64,000 nucleotides of DNA from Cannabis sativa (Eukaryota; Streptophyta; Magnoliopsida; Rosales; Cannabaceae). The stretch covers positions 42,093,686-42,157,685 of the forward strand of contig NC_083604.1 in NCBI RefSeq assembly GCF_029168945.1, written 5' to 3'. Numbering within the stretch: the stretch's first letter is position 1; each line of letters opens with the position of its first letter. A program made the position numbers and the translations under genes. Of this stretch, positions 11,690 through 23,173 are shown one piece after another. The notes under the pieces are model-generated. The model worked only from the letters and a program-made list of their open reading frames with translations, ran no database searches and was not told the DNA's origin.

Positions 11690-12560
11690 CATACTTCGGT
11701 ACGTGATTCAAGTTTGCCTTAACTTTCTTTCTTAAGACATGAGCGGGGGCACCCCCAAATTACGTAATGGCGCAAACTAGGTGTTCGACCATTCCAAAGT
11801 TCGACGGGTGTCTTAGGGACACTTTAGATGGAACAACATTTAAAATGTCATTTGCCATACGTATAGCATATCCCCGGAAGGACGTAGACGAGTGGAATAA
11901 CTCGGCATAGACCTAACCATTTCCAAAGAGTGCGATTTCTTCTTTACGCAACTCCATTTTGTTGTGGAGTAGGCAGGGGCGGTGTATTGGGATTCAATTC
12001 CAAGTTCAATTAAATGATCTTTGTGCATATCCATATATTCTCCACCTATCGATTCGCAAGATCTTTAATGATTTACCTAATTGGTTTTGGGCCAAAGCAT
12101 GAAATTCTTGAAACTTTTCAAACGTTTCGATTTCTTTTGCATTAGGTAAAGAAAACTATATCTAGAGAAATCGTCAATGAAAGTGACAAAATACTCATAA
12201 CCTCATCGGGCTTTGACATTCAAAGGTCGCATGAGACATCGGAATGCTGCTTAACCACAGAGGGATTTTGGCACGCTCTCACTTTGCGAGAGAAAGAACG
12301 TTTAGTCATTTTTCCTTGGCGGGACTCGCATGTTTGGAAATTCACCTAGGACGATATTTTTCAATGGACGTCTTTGGTGAGCCTATTGAGTCTATCAAAG
12401 CCTATATGACACAACGTAAATGCCATAGATAAGTTTGATCATCATTATCAATCTCTTTTCTTTTTAGGTTTCTAGGTCTAGCTACGGTGAAAAGTTCACT
12501 TTATTTAGTGAGATTTGAGTACTCGGTCTTAAAACATAAAGCCCTTGTTCCATTATAGCA
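11690..12560 (-). pseudogene. Integrase of Copia A, frameshifted
   Basis: Minus-strand fragments match Copia B integrase: the DHLIELGIESQYTA segment between the second Asp and the Glu of the DDE core (11840-12034), and zinc-binding and core pieces up to about 12560. The N-terminal 'gag-pre-integrase' region shares the same reading with shifts. Confidence 0.7.
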
Positions 12561-12834
12561 ACACATATTTGAAATCCATTACGAGAAATTGAACAATTTG
12601 TACTCGAAAAATTCAATATATAAGATTGTGTTTGCAAACATGAGACATAATCAAGTTTACACTAAAGTTTGGAATAAATAAAACATTTTCTAAAATTAAA
12701 AATCTTTGTTGAAACTTGATGCGGGCTTTTCCTCTAGCTTTGTGGAATACTAATTCGCCATTGCCAACTTTAAGGCTGTAACTCTCTGAAGTAGATTTTT
12801 CCGGGTTTCAAGCTGCGGTGAAGAACATACATGG

Positions 12835-13083
12835 TTAGTAGACCCCGGAATCAACAATCCGGATGGATTTGTCGTTCTCTAAAACACATGATTCAAAGAC
12901 AAAAGCATTACCTTCGTTTGAATTGTTTAGAAGCACAGGACATCGTTCTTCATGATGACCCTTTCCATTACAATTCGAACATAGAAGATTATGTCGATAA
13001 TTGTACTTGAAGAAGCGGTTTGCTAGATCCTTCATACTAGTCCTTTTCCTTCGATTGTTGATTGCAAACCCGGGGGGACCCAT
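12835..13083 (-). pseudogene. Zinc knuckle and protease start of Copia A
   Basis: An 82-codon minus frame contains the CCHC knuckle CSNCNGKGHHEERC and runs into IVDSG, the aspartic-protease catalytic motif, then stops. In Copia B the same segment is in a different frame from gag, so both copies have shifts here. Confidence 0.75.
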
Positions 13084-13101
13084 TTGCGATCAAGTTCGGG
13101 T

Positions 13102-13440
13102 TCATGGGCTCGTAATTGTTTCGAGCTTGTCCATGTCGGAGGAGTTAAAATTGTTGATCATATAAGAGATAACAAATTCATTATACTCGGGAGGAAGACT
13201 ATTAAGGATAAGTTGGACCCATTGTTCTCTTGATAAATCAATTCCCGGTAGATTTGCCTTTTGGAATTTCGGATTCATCATCAACGAGGTGCGAGTTAAT
13301 GCAAGCTACCGGGATGCATTTTCACCTTTATAGAGTTCTTTTGCTAAGATAGTAACTAAGAGAGGATCGGGGGTGGGTTATTCATAATGACACTACTGAC
13401 ACATCGATAAAACGAAGTAAGGTTTTGGCTCATAAATTCA
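13102..13440 (-). pseudogene. C-terminal gag fragment of Copia A
   Basis: Minus frame 13102-13284 reads ..NLPGIDLSREQWVQLILN SLPPEYNEF.., the typical C-terminal half of copia gag (UBN2-type). The upstream half of gag is not visible here or in Copia B. Confidence 0.65.
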
Positions 13441-16025
13441 TACACAATTTAGAAAATAACAAGTAATTACATATGTTATAGAAATACTAAATCTAACATA
13501 GTTTATTTTCCAAGGTATTTCAACAAACGACACGGTGTCATAAAGTTTAGGCGAGAGTCAAAGCATCATTCATTGAATAGAGTTGTCGGCTAAATCTAAA
13601 ATGATAAACATTCTAGCAACCTTTTATTCGATCGGAAGATTTGAATTCGGCGTTGTCAGTTTAGGCGAGAGTCAAGGCAATTCTATCTTATGAGCTTCCA
13701 CCATTGTTTCATAACTTGCAAGTCAAGTATGGTCGCCACCAATAGGGTGATCTATACCATACAAAACACTTACAAATTACTTATCATGCGAGGTTAAACG
13801 GTGCGAAATTGCTAATGAACGTTCCTCCATTAGGGAGGATTACTCACTAAAACAAACACGGTGTAAAACCCACAATGGAGATCGAATGTCTCTTGATTAA
13901 AAGCTCATTATTTAAAAAAAATATATATTTGTATTTTGTATAATCATAATATTCGATATTATAATAATGAAAAATTACAAATTAAAGTTGGTTTAATTAA
14001 AATCAACTTTAATTAATTTTCAATTATTATTTAAATTTGAAAAATAAATTCAAATAAATATCGAATAAGTTCCATAATATAATAATGAAAAATTAAAAAT
14101 CAAAATTGATTTAAATAAAAAATCAACTTTAATTAATTTTCAATTATTAATTAAATTCAAAAATTTGAATTTTAAATGGAACAAATTTGAAAATATCTTG
14201 TTTAAGTTGTTTTAGAAAGAATCTAAAAAAAAATCAACTTAAATATCTTTCAAATCAGATTTAATTAAATTCAAAATTAAGTTGTAACCACTTAATTTTG
14301 TAGATATTTTAAGTTAATATTCAAAAAAAATATTAACCTAAAAATATCTAAGATATTCCATTTTAAGTTAATATTTAAAAATATCAACTTAAAAAATATC
14401 TAAAGAATCTTAATAACCAATTCCTAAAATTCCTCAACTTAATTTTAAAATTTTGAATTCAAAAGATATTCAAATTTAAGTTGGTTAGTTATGGATAACT
14501 AAATATCAACTTAAATAGGAATATTTAATGAAAAATTTAAAATAAGTTCCAGAAAGAATCTAGATGGTTATAATTCATATTTAATTAAATACAAGAAAAT
14601 ACATATAGTTTAGCTTAGAATATTAAATTCTTTAAACTATGATTTTCTAAATTAATTTCAAAATAAATGAAATTAATTATGTTGCTAATTCAATTTTAAT
14701 TAGGTTAAACTAGTGAAATTAACCTAGTACAGTCATTCAAATCAGGCAAATGGGCCTTCACAATTGGGGTAGTTTGTGTGAGGGGGTGCTGGGTTCAGTA
14801 TGTCGTACCCACTTCTATGGCTCCCAACTCTCACCTGAGGCCCAAAAGAGAGGAATTTAACCTTAATAAGAACAGCGTTATTAATTGAATAGGCCAAAAA
14901 CTAAATGGGCCTAAATAAATCCTATCGAAACTTATGATAATTTATTTTAGTAACATTAACCTATATGCATCTATAATAAAATTAAACACATAGGCTCACA
15001 CGGGCACTGCTTTGGATGGGTCACATCATGTTCTTAGGTCATACACGAGATGAAAGAAGATTGTAAATTATACATTTACAAATTATTATCTTGACCAAGG
15101 GAGCCATCGGATCATTAGATGCGGCAAAAGGTAACCATGACTATTTGCAATCAAGTAATAATAGGTTTTGAAAACTTACACATAAGTTAAAACACATACT
15201 TTCTACTTGAACGGGGTTAGGTTTGGATAGTTGGAAGTAGGATTTATTTAATTTTTTTTTTTTAATAAATTTCGAATAAATAAATAATTAAATAGAAATT
15301 TAATATTCAAAAAAATAATTTCGGAATTAAAAAATAAATTTCGAAAATTTAAAAAAAAAATTTAAAAAATTAAACCTACTTTTTATCTTATATCTATTTA
15401 AAATTACATGATTATAAATATCTTATTTTAAATAAGGTCAAAATATCTTTTAAAATATTTATAAAAACTGACCTTAAATTTAAAAAAAAATATAATCAAA
15501 TTTAAAAATAAGATAGGTTTTTAAGCAAAAAGATAAATACTAATTCTATTCGAATTCAAATTACACTAATATCTTGAATTAATTTAAAAAAAAATAAAAT
15601 TAATTCAAAATGATAATTAGAATTGAATTAGGAATAGTATTAGTATATATACAAAACAATACAAAAATTTGGAAGTTAATTCCATGAAAATGTATGAAAA
15701 ATTGAAGAAAAAGGGAAAAACCCGAAACTGTACGGACAGTTCTGCGATCATGAAAATATCGTAGCCCAATAGATTTTGTCGAATCTTGAAAAATCATAAC
15801 TAATTCAAATAAAATCCAAATTGAGTTCTGTAAAAGGCTAACTTGCTTAATTTTTTCCATACTATCCAATAAAAATAATTACAGAATCGAAATCACAATT
15901 ATTTATCACGAAAATTTAACAAACATCAATCATTCATCAAATAACACTCAATACAACATGATACCATCCAAAGAACATACAAACAATCGTTTTAAAGTCC
16001 AAATTTCATGTAAGTAAATCAATTA
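13441..16025 (-). other. Long non-coding leader of Copia A
   Basis: About 2.6 kb between the PBS and gag. It is very AT-rich, with alternating A-rich and T-rich blocks able to pair (AATTAAAGTTGATTTT-like arms around 13970-14150). No gene is seen. The short minus open frame at 15600-15869 has no recognisable domain. The homologous leader is present in Copia B at 39585-41645. Confidence 0.65.
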
Positions 16026-16042
16026 CCATGGCTCTGAGGCCA
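16026..16042 (-). other. Primer-binding site of Copia A (altered)
   Basis: The minus strand reads TGGCCTCAGAGCCATGG, two bases short of or different from the canonical TGGTATCAGAGCC for initiator-Met tRNA. It lies two bases from the 5' LTR. Confidence 0.75.
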
Positions 16043-16044
16043 GT

Positions 16045-17923
16045 TATTGGATATTATTTTACCGGGATCTTAGATCTACTTTCGCAAAGTATGTTTATTA
16101 ACATCCTAAATATGAACTTTAAAACGATAAATTAAACACATATAAAGTTTAAGAAACCTTACATTGGGTGCGGCGGAATTATAATGACTCCTTGGATTCA
16201 GATCTCTAACCCTTGATTCTTTTACGTAGCAGTATTATCGAATCTGAACCTGGATCTTCTTCTACGAATCCTTGATCTTTGAATCTCCTTTGCTGTTGAT
16301 CTTTCTTCACAATCTTCCTCACTATGATTGAGGTATTGCTTGATGTGTGTGGGCACTACTCTAATCACTAAGAGAGGTTCGAAATATTGAGGAAGAAAAG
16401 AGAGAGAGTGGCGGCTAGAGAAGAGAGTGGAGGCTCAGGTTTTTCTGATTCAGAAAGTGTAATTTTCTGAAGCCTTCTTTATACTATTTATAGCATTCCT
16501 CTAGGGTTTGATTTGAATTATATGGCATTAAAATAATGAAAAAATCATTTAAAAAAGATAACATAAGTGGCCGGCCCTAGGCTAGGTGGTAATTGGGCCT
16601 TGATTTTTGCAATTTTGCAATTTTACCACTTTTGTATCGATTTTTACGAAAAATGCCAATTTCTAATTCAATCATTTAAATGCCAATTCTAACTATTTAA
16701 TAACTATAAATAATTATTAAATAATATTGTCATTTATCATATTTATTAATTGCACCATACAAAGTATCACAATTAACAAATATGCCCCTGTTAACTCTTT
16801 CTTTACAATTTCGCCCTTACTTAGTGAAAATTTCACAAATAGACATAGTCTAATTTGTGAATTATAATTGATTAATCAAAACCAATTACATGAGTCTTAC
16901 AAACAATATTATCTCAACTAGTGGGGGGACCATGGGTCTATATAGCGAGCTTCCAATAAGTAGATCAAGAATTTAGCACTAAAATTCACTAACTTATTAA
17001 TTCTTCGTTGAATCCACGCATAGAACTTAGAATTGCACTCTCAGTATATAGAATGCTCTATATGTTCCACCATATAGACACATCATTAGTTATCCATTGT
17101 TATAATCCTAATTTGATCAATGATCCTTTATATGAATGATCTACATAGTAAAGGGATTAAATTACAGTAACCTACCATGTATTTTATCCTTAAAACACTT
17201 GACCCCGTATAAATGATATTTCAGCTTATGTGAAATGAGATCTCCACCATTTATTTTCGTTTGGCCAAGCTCGAAGGAAATCATCCTTTGCTTACTATTT
17301 GCCAGATAGAAGCTTCCATGTTTATGCTAGCGCTCCCACTCGGTGCAATTGCCTAAGGTGTTCCCAAAATGTACGTATCACCACGACTAAAAGTAGGCTT
17401 AACTAACAAATCAAAGAACACGAATAGCCTTTCAAGATTGAGCCTAATCATAACAGGATTAAGATCATTTGATCTAGGATCAACTTGGCGATATTGACTT
17501 GAATAGATTTTACGGTAACTTTAATTAAATCTAATTCAAAGTTCAATATCGGTCCCTTCCGATGCATACTCCATGCATCCAACTGAAACTTTACTTTAAC
17601 CAATGTTGGAAAGAACATAGTATTTCTCCAAATACAAGTAAACTCTTGTTGTAGATTATCATATCAGTAAAACCTGTGTACGATAAATCTAGGAAACTTT
17701 ATTCACATAGTCATGTTTACTTTCCAATGTGATGACGGCCTGATAAACATGATCAAGTATGTGAAAAGGGTTTAAGATGAATTTATAAATCAATTAGACA
17801 AGCAATTGATAAAGTGAGCCAAAACATACACAAATGAATGAAAAATACTTCTGTTTCTTTATTGATGTTGAATAAAATAGATTACATTGAAACGGAGTTT
17901 TATTTAGGGCATAAAACCTAACA
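16045..17923 (-). mobile_element. 5' LTR of Copia A (1879 bp)
   Basis: Begins TATTGGATATT (TG start changed to TA) and ends AAACCTAACA, with the TSD CAGAC following. It has a minus-strand TATAAATA at 16485-16492. It is nearly collinear with the left LTR. Confidence 0.9.
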
Positions 17924-17928
17924 CAGAC

Positions 17929-18062
17929 ATGGACAGTTTAGAAGATCTCCTTTGCAGTCCAACTGGTCCTACCAAGCGAGGTAAGAAGAGAACAACCTCT
18001 GTGGAAGCCACTTCTGGGTCAAACCCAGAAGTTTCAAAAAAAAAAAAAACTAAGAAGGCTGC
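17929..18062 (+). pseudogene. 3' exon piece of the PF04195 gag-like gene
   Basis: Starting right after the TSD, an open frame reads MDSLEDLLCSPTGPTKRGKK and continues with a lysine-rich tail encoded partly by an A-run at about 18038-18051. It reaches the start of the right LTR at 18063. It joins the exon acceptor at 7844, 10 kb to the left, once Copia A is ignored. Basic tails of this sort are common at the end of gag-like proteins. Confidence 0.6.
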
Positions 18063-18880
18063 TGTTGACCGAGGTTTTCGGCAACCAATATAATAATAAT
18101 ATATAAGAAATATGTAAGAAGTTAATGGACGAGATTTTTACGTGGTTAGGGCATTAATGAGCCTTAGTCCACGAGTCTTTGTTATTTATGAGAGTATTTA
18201 TTACAGAGAATGTTCTTGGTGGTTTTTCTCTCTAGTTCTTATGAAACCCAGAATTCTCGACCCCTGCCTTAATGAGTTTGGGGGGTATTTATAGTGTTTT
18301 TGTGGGGTGATCCCTAGAACCGAGGTACATGTCTTTCTGTATTATTCAGTAAAGGCACACATTCCCAACGAGTGTATCATAGGAAATGCATGGTCTAATC
18401 CCTAGGCTTTTTAGGGGTTAGGTGGATGTAATCCATTATCCTCTCCTGACTGATGTGATTTCTCATAAAGTAGCTGTCACTAGGCTCATTAATCATAGCG
18501 TAATAGCTGCAGAAGGAAGGTCACGCTATCAGACTTTAATACTTATGGCAGTTCCAATACGCCTTCTCCCATGCGGCATTAAATGGGAGGTGAATGTTCA
18601 GATAGGATTTGATACCTCTCGTAGGTGTTTTGTTATAGCCTTGCTCTCCGGGAGTACGTGAACCCTTCATGCCTTCTCTAGGAGGCATGTTAAATGCTGA
18701 TCCTTTTGATTAAGAAGACTTAGTCGAATTATCTCAAAATCTTACTTCTTCAATCCACGTGTCACAGTCGGGTTGGTCCACGTATTGGACAAAATAAAGG
18801 GCAACAACTGCCAATAAGAAATCTGCCTCGACAGGAATATCCATTAAGCCTGAAAAAGTCGCACTAACAACTTCTATTGT
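18063..18880 (+). mobile_element. Right LTR of the old LTR element (end approximate)
   Basis: Begins TGTTGACCGAGGTTTTCGGC, with ACGTGGTT at about 18151 and TAGTCCACGAGTC at about 18165, matching the left copy's landmarks. The end lies just before the CACTACTAC terminus at 18893. The 79-codon open frame inside it looks fortuitous. Confidence 0.55.
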
Positions 18881-18892
18881 CACTACTACAAA

Positions 18893-19200
18893 AATGACTT
18901 TTTGCTTCAGTTGTAAAATGACACAAAAATATTTTGTGTCGGTTGTGTAAACTGATGTTATAACAGCAGACGCAAATAGTCAAGTTATTTGCTTCATTTC
19001 TTAACGGACGCAAACTTTTTTTTGCTTCGGTTTAGAACTGAAGCAAAAAGTACGCTCTATTAGCGTCAGTTTTGGAATGAAGCAACAAACTTAGCTTCAA
19101 ATAGTAACTGAAGCTAATTATATTATTGCGTCGGTTACAACTTGACACATAATTTTACGAATTGTTTTTTTTTTACTTTTTGTGTCGGCTATAAAATGAT
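18893..19200 (+). mobile_element. CACTA-like transposon end with subterminal inverted motifs
   Basis: Starts CACTACTACAAAAATGAC, the CACTA (En/Spm) terminal form, and is followed by repeated subterminal motifs. These include TTGCTTC..GAAGCAA around 19023-19047 and several TGACACA / GTGTCGG words in both orientations, as in transposase-binding subterminal regions. I found no opposite terminus and no transposase, so this is an end fragment. Confidence 0.6.
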
Positions 19201-19599
19201 GTATTGTTGTAGGTAGGGAGAAATTGCAAATTTCTTTACAATTTTCCCCACCTACATTTGTAGATTTTAAAATTGGCTTTCATAACAATATTTATATATT
19301 ATAATAAAAAATAATATTCATATGACTAACAATAACATTTATAATATAATAATGATAAGATTTTTCATGTAACTTAGAAAATTATATAACTATAAAGTAC
19401 ATCTAATATAATCAAAAGTAACGATCATAAAAATTGTATCCTACATATCATAATAAAAAATTGATATAACTATGAAGTATATCAATAAAACTAAGTATCA
19501 CCAAAAGTAACGATCATATAGGTAAAAGTTTTATATCCTTCATCCCTTTTCTTGTTCATTGTTGTAGTTGATGTTTTGGTGTAGAATGTTAGGAAAAGA

Positions 19600-19762
19600 A
19601 AGAAATGGGTCTATATACAATATGTTGGAAGAGATGTTGGGGCAAGCCACCTTGAGTTTACTGATGACACCTTATTTTGTAAATGATAATCTCTTTAAGA
19701 AAGTTGATATATGTTATCAAGGTTTTTGTGCTATTTCAAGACTAAAATGTAAATTTTAAACT
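19600..19762 (+). pseudogene. Scrap of LINE reverse transcriptase
   Basis: One frame gives HLEFTDDTLFCK (19648-19683), a degenerate form of the non-LTR RT catalytic motif (H-x-x-F-A-D-D-T). After a frameshift it continues as LFKKVDICYQGFCAISRLKCKF, the segment that normally follows that motif. No flanking LINE sequence is recognisable, so it is a short old fragment. Confidence 0.6.
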
Positions 19763-20647
19763 TAAAAAGGAAATAATTATATTTTCAACAAAGCAAGACG
19801 TACTCTAAAGCCCAGCATAGAGAGTAATAATCATTGCCCAACAACGAGCACTGGTGGACAAGCCTTATGGTATTTTCAATTATGATTTTAGTTATGATGA
19901 TTAGTATGGAGTAATTTTTTTTAGTTAAGGGTTATTTTAAAATCATAAAACATGAATTCTTGATTAGTGATAATGAATGTTGTTATTGATTTCTCTCATA
20001 TCAAATTATTTTTTCTATTTGAATGCTATGAATATTATAAATTCTTGTTAAGTTTACAACTAATTAAAGTTTTATATTGTTCTATTATTATCTTAGAATT
20101 ATTTCTCACCTAATAGTTTAGGATTCTAAGTAGAATGATAATTTGCAATTAATATCAATGTCAAAGATATTATTAATTGTGATGAAAAATAGAATCTAGA
20201 TTAAATGAATTATATGTTTCATTGATTTGTTAACTAGATTAATGTATATCCATAAAAATTAATATTTTTTCTAAGTTAAATAAATTACATGTTTCGTGAA
20301 TTTATTGCTTGGTAAAAAGATATAATTATTAAACGCTTCGCTTTAATTAATTGTAATAGAGAGACTGAGAAAATTGACTGTTATAATGTTTTTTGTAAGG
20401 TTAATAGTTTAATTGGGAAATCTGAATAATATTTATTATTATTGATCTTGAATGATTGTTTAAGGTTAATAGTTTGCATTCAAAATCTAAATCCCCTTTT
20501 AAATATTAGTTCTAATTTTTAAATAATAAATCGACAATAGTACTTGTGTAATCAACCTCTATTTATGGCTATATTCATATAATTAAAAATTGAGAAAATA
20601 TTTAATAAATTTAACACCACTTACAACACACATCACACTTATAAATC

Positions 20648-20693
<46 letters not shown>

Positions 20694-21237
20694 CGATGTA
20701 AATATATATATGTTTTTTTTTTGGAGCAAATAAATCCATGTAACTTTAAACATACACAATTATTGTTGTTGTTCTTCTAAAAAGTAACATACTTATAATA
20801 ATATGATTATATATAATTATAATAGTTACAATATATTGCAATTGAGTGTTTATGATTAAAATAAGCATAATAGATTATGAGTTGCCAAAGATGTTCTCAT
20901 CATTACTTCTCTTTTAGGTATCTAATTTAACTAATAAAATCTTACAAAAAAAAATTAACTAATAACATATTTAAAAATAATAATAGAAGAATAAACTGGA
21001 GCTAAATTGTTGGTATTTTCACTAGATATTTTGATCTCATACTTTTTAAAATGAAAAAAATTAACATAAATTATATTGTTATTATAATTAAGCTCTAAAA
21101 AAAAAACAAATAAGGTAAACGAAGAAGGAATAGATATCGAATGAAATGATTCTAATCATACAGTTTTAGTTGAAAAAAAAGAATAAGTGTTGAATATAAT
21201 TTCAATTAAAACTACCAACCAATTTAGATGTTGATTT
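19763..21237. other. AT-rich intergenic sequence
   Basis: No gene or element boundary recognised. It contains a (CA)n tract followed by a run of about 32 A (20652-20692), which could be the tail of a retroposed sequence, but no upstream element was identified. Confidence 0.5.
20652..20692. repeat. (CA)n and poly-A tract
   Basis: Short dinucleotide CA run followed directly by a long A homopolymer. Confidence 0.9.
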
Positions 21238-21260
21238 AATAATAATAATAATAATAATAA
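21238..21260. repeat. (AAT)n microsatellite
   Basis: About seven to eight AAT/TAA units in uninterrupted succession. Confidence 0.9.
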
Positions 21261-21295
21261 GATGTTGATTTTAATAATCAAATAAAATATTTCAG

Positions 21296-22050
21296 ACTCA
21301 TTTGGTACGATATTGTATTGTGTTGAATTGTATTGTATTATATTATTAGTATTATTTAATACAATACTATGTTATATTGATTTGTATTAATAGATTGTGT
21401 AAAGTTATAATATATTTTTCAATAAACTCGACCCAACACCGACTACGGGTCGGGTCCGGATCCGGATCCGGGTCCAGGTTTAGATTCGGGTCTCGAGTTC
21501 GGGTTCCGGGTCCGATTCCGTATCTTGGGTATCAGATCTCGGGTCACAGTTTGGGTTCGGGTCTCGTCCTGAGTCTGGGTCTGGGTTCGGGTCCCGTCCC
21601 AAGTTCGGGTCTGGTTTCGAATCCCGAGTTCAGGTCTGGGTTCGAATCCTAAGTCCGGGTTCGAGTCTGGGTTTGGGTTCAAGTTCGATTCCGGGATCGA
21701 GTTTTGGTTCGGGTCCGGGTCTAGGTCCAAGTCCCAGGTCCGTGTTTGGGTCACGAGTTTGTGTCCGCATCCCGAGTCCGGGTCCGAGTCTTGAGTTCCG
21801 GGTCCCAGATCAGGTCCTGGGTCCAGGTCTAGTCCCAAGTTCGGGTTGTAAATTAGGGTTGACCTCAGATTTTTTATAAATATTATAATACAAGCTAATA
21901 CAGACCATTTGTTATGTATTAAATAATACAACTTACATTGTTTAAAAGTTTTGGTTATAATAATTAATACAATACATTGTTTTATCTAAATGTAGTATTA
22001 TTTATTATTTAATACAACACAACCCTTATATAACGTACCAAATAAGCCCT
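21296..22050. mobile_element. MITE-like element with imperfect terminal inverted repeats
   Basis: The left end (..CATTTGGTACGATATTGTAT) and right end (..ATATAACGTACCAAATAAG) are imperfect inverted copies. AT-rich arms containing ATTGTATTGT / ACAATACAAT words flank a GC-rich core. A related end occurs at 63340-63375. The transposon superfamily is not clear, and the exact termini and TSD are not resolved. Confidence 0.55.
21443..21860. repeat. Degenerate hexanucleotide satellite (GGGTCC/GGGTTC type)
   Basis: Some 420 bp made almost wholly of variants of GGGTYC, GAGTCC and CGGGTC in six-base phase, sharply different in base composition from the AT-rich flanks. Both strands stay open because of the hexamer phase. 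The predicted peptides (Pro-Asp-Pro-Asn and Gly-Ser-Gly-Ser types) are therefore artefacts of the repeat. Confidence 0.85.
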
Positions 22051-22072
22051 TCAACTCCTATATAATAACTTT

Positions 22073-22089
22073 AAAAAAATTCTTTATTT
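22073..22089. repeat. Target-site duplication of the LINE (left copy)
   Basis: AAAAAAATTCTTTATTT, repeated exactly at 45331-45347, flanks the whole nested block. A 17-bp duplication is typical of target-primed LINE insertion. Confidence 0.8.
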
Positions 22090-22115
22090 TTTTTTTGAAA
22101 AATAATGAAACGTCA

Positions 22116-22595
22116 TTAATTCAAATCATCCAAAACTAAGGATACAATTACAGTAGGTAAAGAAACCCCACTAAAAGTACAATGAGCCTCATCTAGGGAA
22201 GACCGCGCCAAAACATGCGCAATCTTATTAGCAGATTGTTTAACAAAATTAAAAGAAATAGCATCAAAATCAGAAAGCAAAGCCTTACAATCAGAGAGAA
22301 TATGGCCATAAGGAGAAGCCATATATTTAGACCTTTGTAAATCACTAATGACTTTTAAGCAATCCGACTCTACAATAACACTTGTCCACCCGTTAGCTTT
22401 AATCCAACTTAAAGTTTCTTTGATGCCAATAACTTCAACTACATGCGGCTGCAAAGCTCCTACCTTGTTTAAAGTTTTAGCTTGCAACACCAAACCAGCT
22501 GCTGTCCGAGCCACCAACCCAACTCCAAACTGCCTCTCATTAGAGAAAAGTGCACCATCAACATTAACTTTGATTGTAGGAATTTCAGGGGATCT
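22116..22595 (-). pseudogene. LINE RNase H domain (RVT_3 type)
   Basis: The minus frame 22116-22517 encodes the C-terminal RNase H of a plant L1. It shows VEVIGIKETLSWIKANGWTS (the E-x-x-A-x-x-x-L-like helix), VIVESDCLKVISDL (catalytic Asp in a beta strand) and VKQSANKIAHVLAR (the final H-x-x-A-H-x-L-A region). The first strand (VDGALFSNERQFG) lies just upstream at about 22525-22590 in an adjoining frame. It would act on RNA-DNA hybrids during target-primed reverse transcription. Confidence 0.85.
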
Positions 22596-22739
22596 AGTGC
22601 TCTAAATTTGCAACATTTGAACCATTATCACTAGCAGTAGCAATGTTATTTTTTGAGCATCACACCAGTTAATAAAGTTTAGTTTTGCTAATGTCAACAC
22701 CTCAATAACCTTAGGCTATTTAGAGTTCCAAACTAGTTC

Positions 22740-23172
22740 ATTCCTATGCTTCTAAATTGACCAACATATCATGGATGCCTCCAAGAATTTTGCTTCATTC
22801 CAAGAATCCAATCCCTCTTCAAACCAGCTTGTAAATGTCATTAAAACAGCTGCTACGCCTGGCACTCGAGACCTATTCCAACAATTTTTAGCAAAAACAC
22901 ATCGAACCAGAACATGGAGAGTAGTTTCTAGTGCTGCTAAACAAAATTGACATCAGAATTAATTGGCACATGTTTGATTGTAAGATGAAATCTAGTTGGA
23001 AGAAAATTTGTGGATACTTTCCACAAAAAGCTTTGAACTTGGGGGGGGGGGAGCTTAAGATGCCATAATTTTCGCCAAAAACTAGAATTATCTGGTTGAT
23101 TGCTGCTGCCTTTGATCGATTGCAGCAGTGCATAAGCACTCTTGACAATGAACAAACCTGAGTTTTCTTTCA
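22740..23172 (-). pseudogene. LINE zf-RVT domain
   Basis: The minus frame 22937-23173 reads ..FIVKSAYALLQS.. and ..FWRKLWHLKLPPPQVQSFLWK, the conserved start of the zf-RVT (PF13966) domain. The Cys/His part continues in another frame to about 22740. A G-run at 23041-23050 and further shifts break it. Confidence 0.8.
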
Positions 23173-23173
23173 T

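Larger units (their letters stand above)
7847..17923 (-). mobile_element. Copia A: Ty1/copia retrotransposon, full length, degenerate
   Basis: Bounded by long LTRs (7847-9751 and 16045-17923) and flanked by the 5-bp target-site duplication CAGAC (7842-7846 and 17924-17928). The order on the minus strand is 5' LTR, PBS, 2.6 kb leader, gag, zinc knuckle, protease, integrase, RT, RNase H, PPT, 3' LTR, which is the copia order. It is the same family as Copia B at 31721-43535, which serves as reference for reading the damaged frames. Every domain is broken by short indels, many at former CAG/CTG sites. Long LTRs and a long leader suggest an Angela-like lineage, but I am not certain of this. Confidence 0.92.

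Noticed and set aside
7847..17923. Copia A and Copia B as one rearranged element
   Set aside because: Each has its own pair of LTRs and its own exact TSD, and they lie in different host elements.
18422..18661. 79-residue frame in the right outer LTR
   Set aside because: It lies wholly inside the LTR, and no family similarity is recognised.
20652..20692. Poly-A run as the tail of the nearby LINE RT scrap at 19.6 kb
   Set aside because: Nothing LINE-like is visible in the 900 bases between them, and no TSD could be found. The link is not supported.
21443..21931. 162-residue open frame on the minus strand and 91-/68-residue frames on the plus strand
   Set aside because: All are products of the hexamer satellite's phase. 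They are low-complexity and have no start context or domain.
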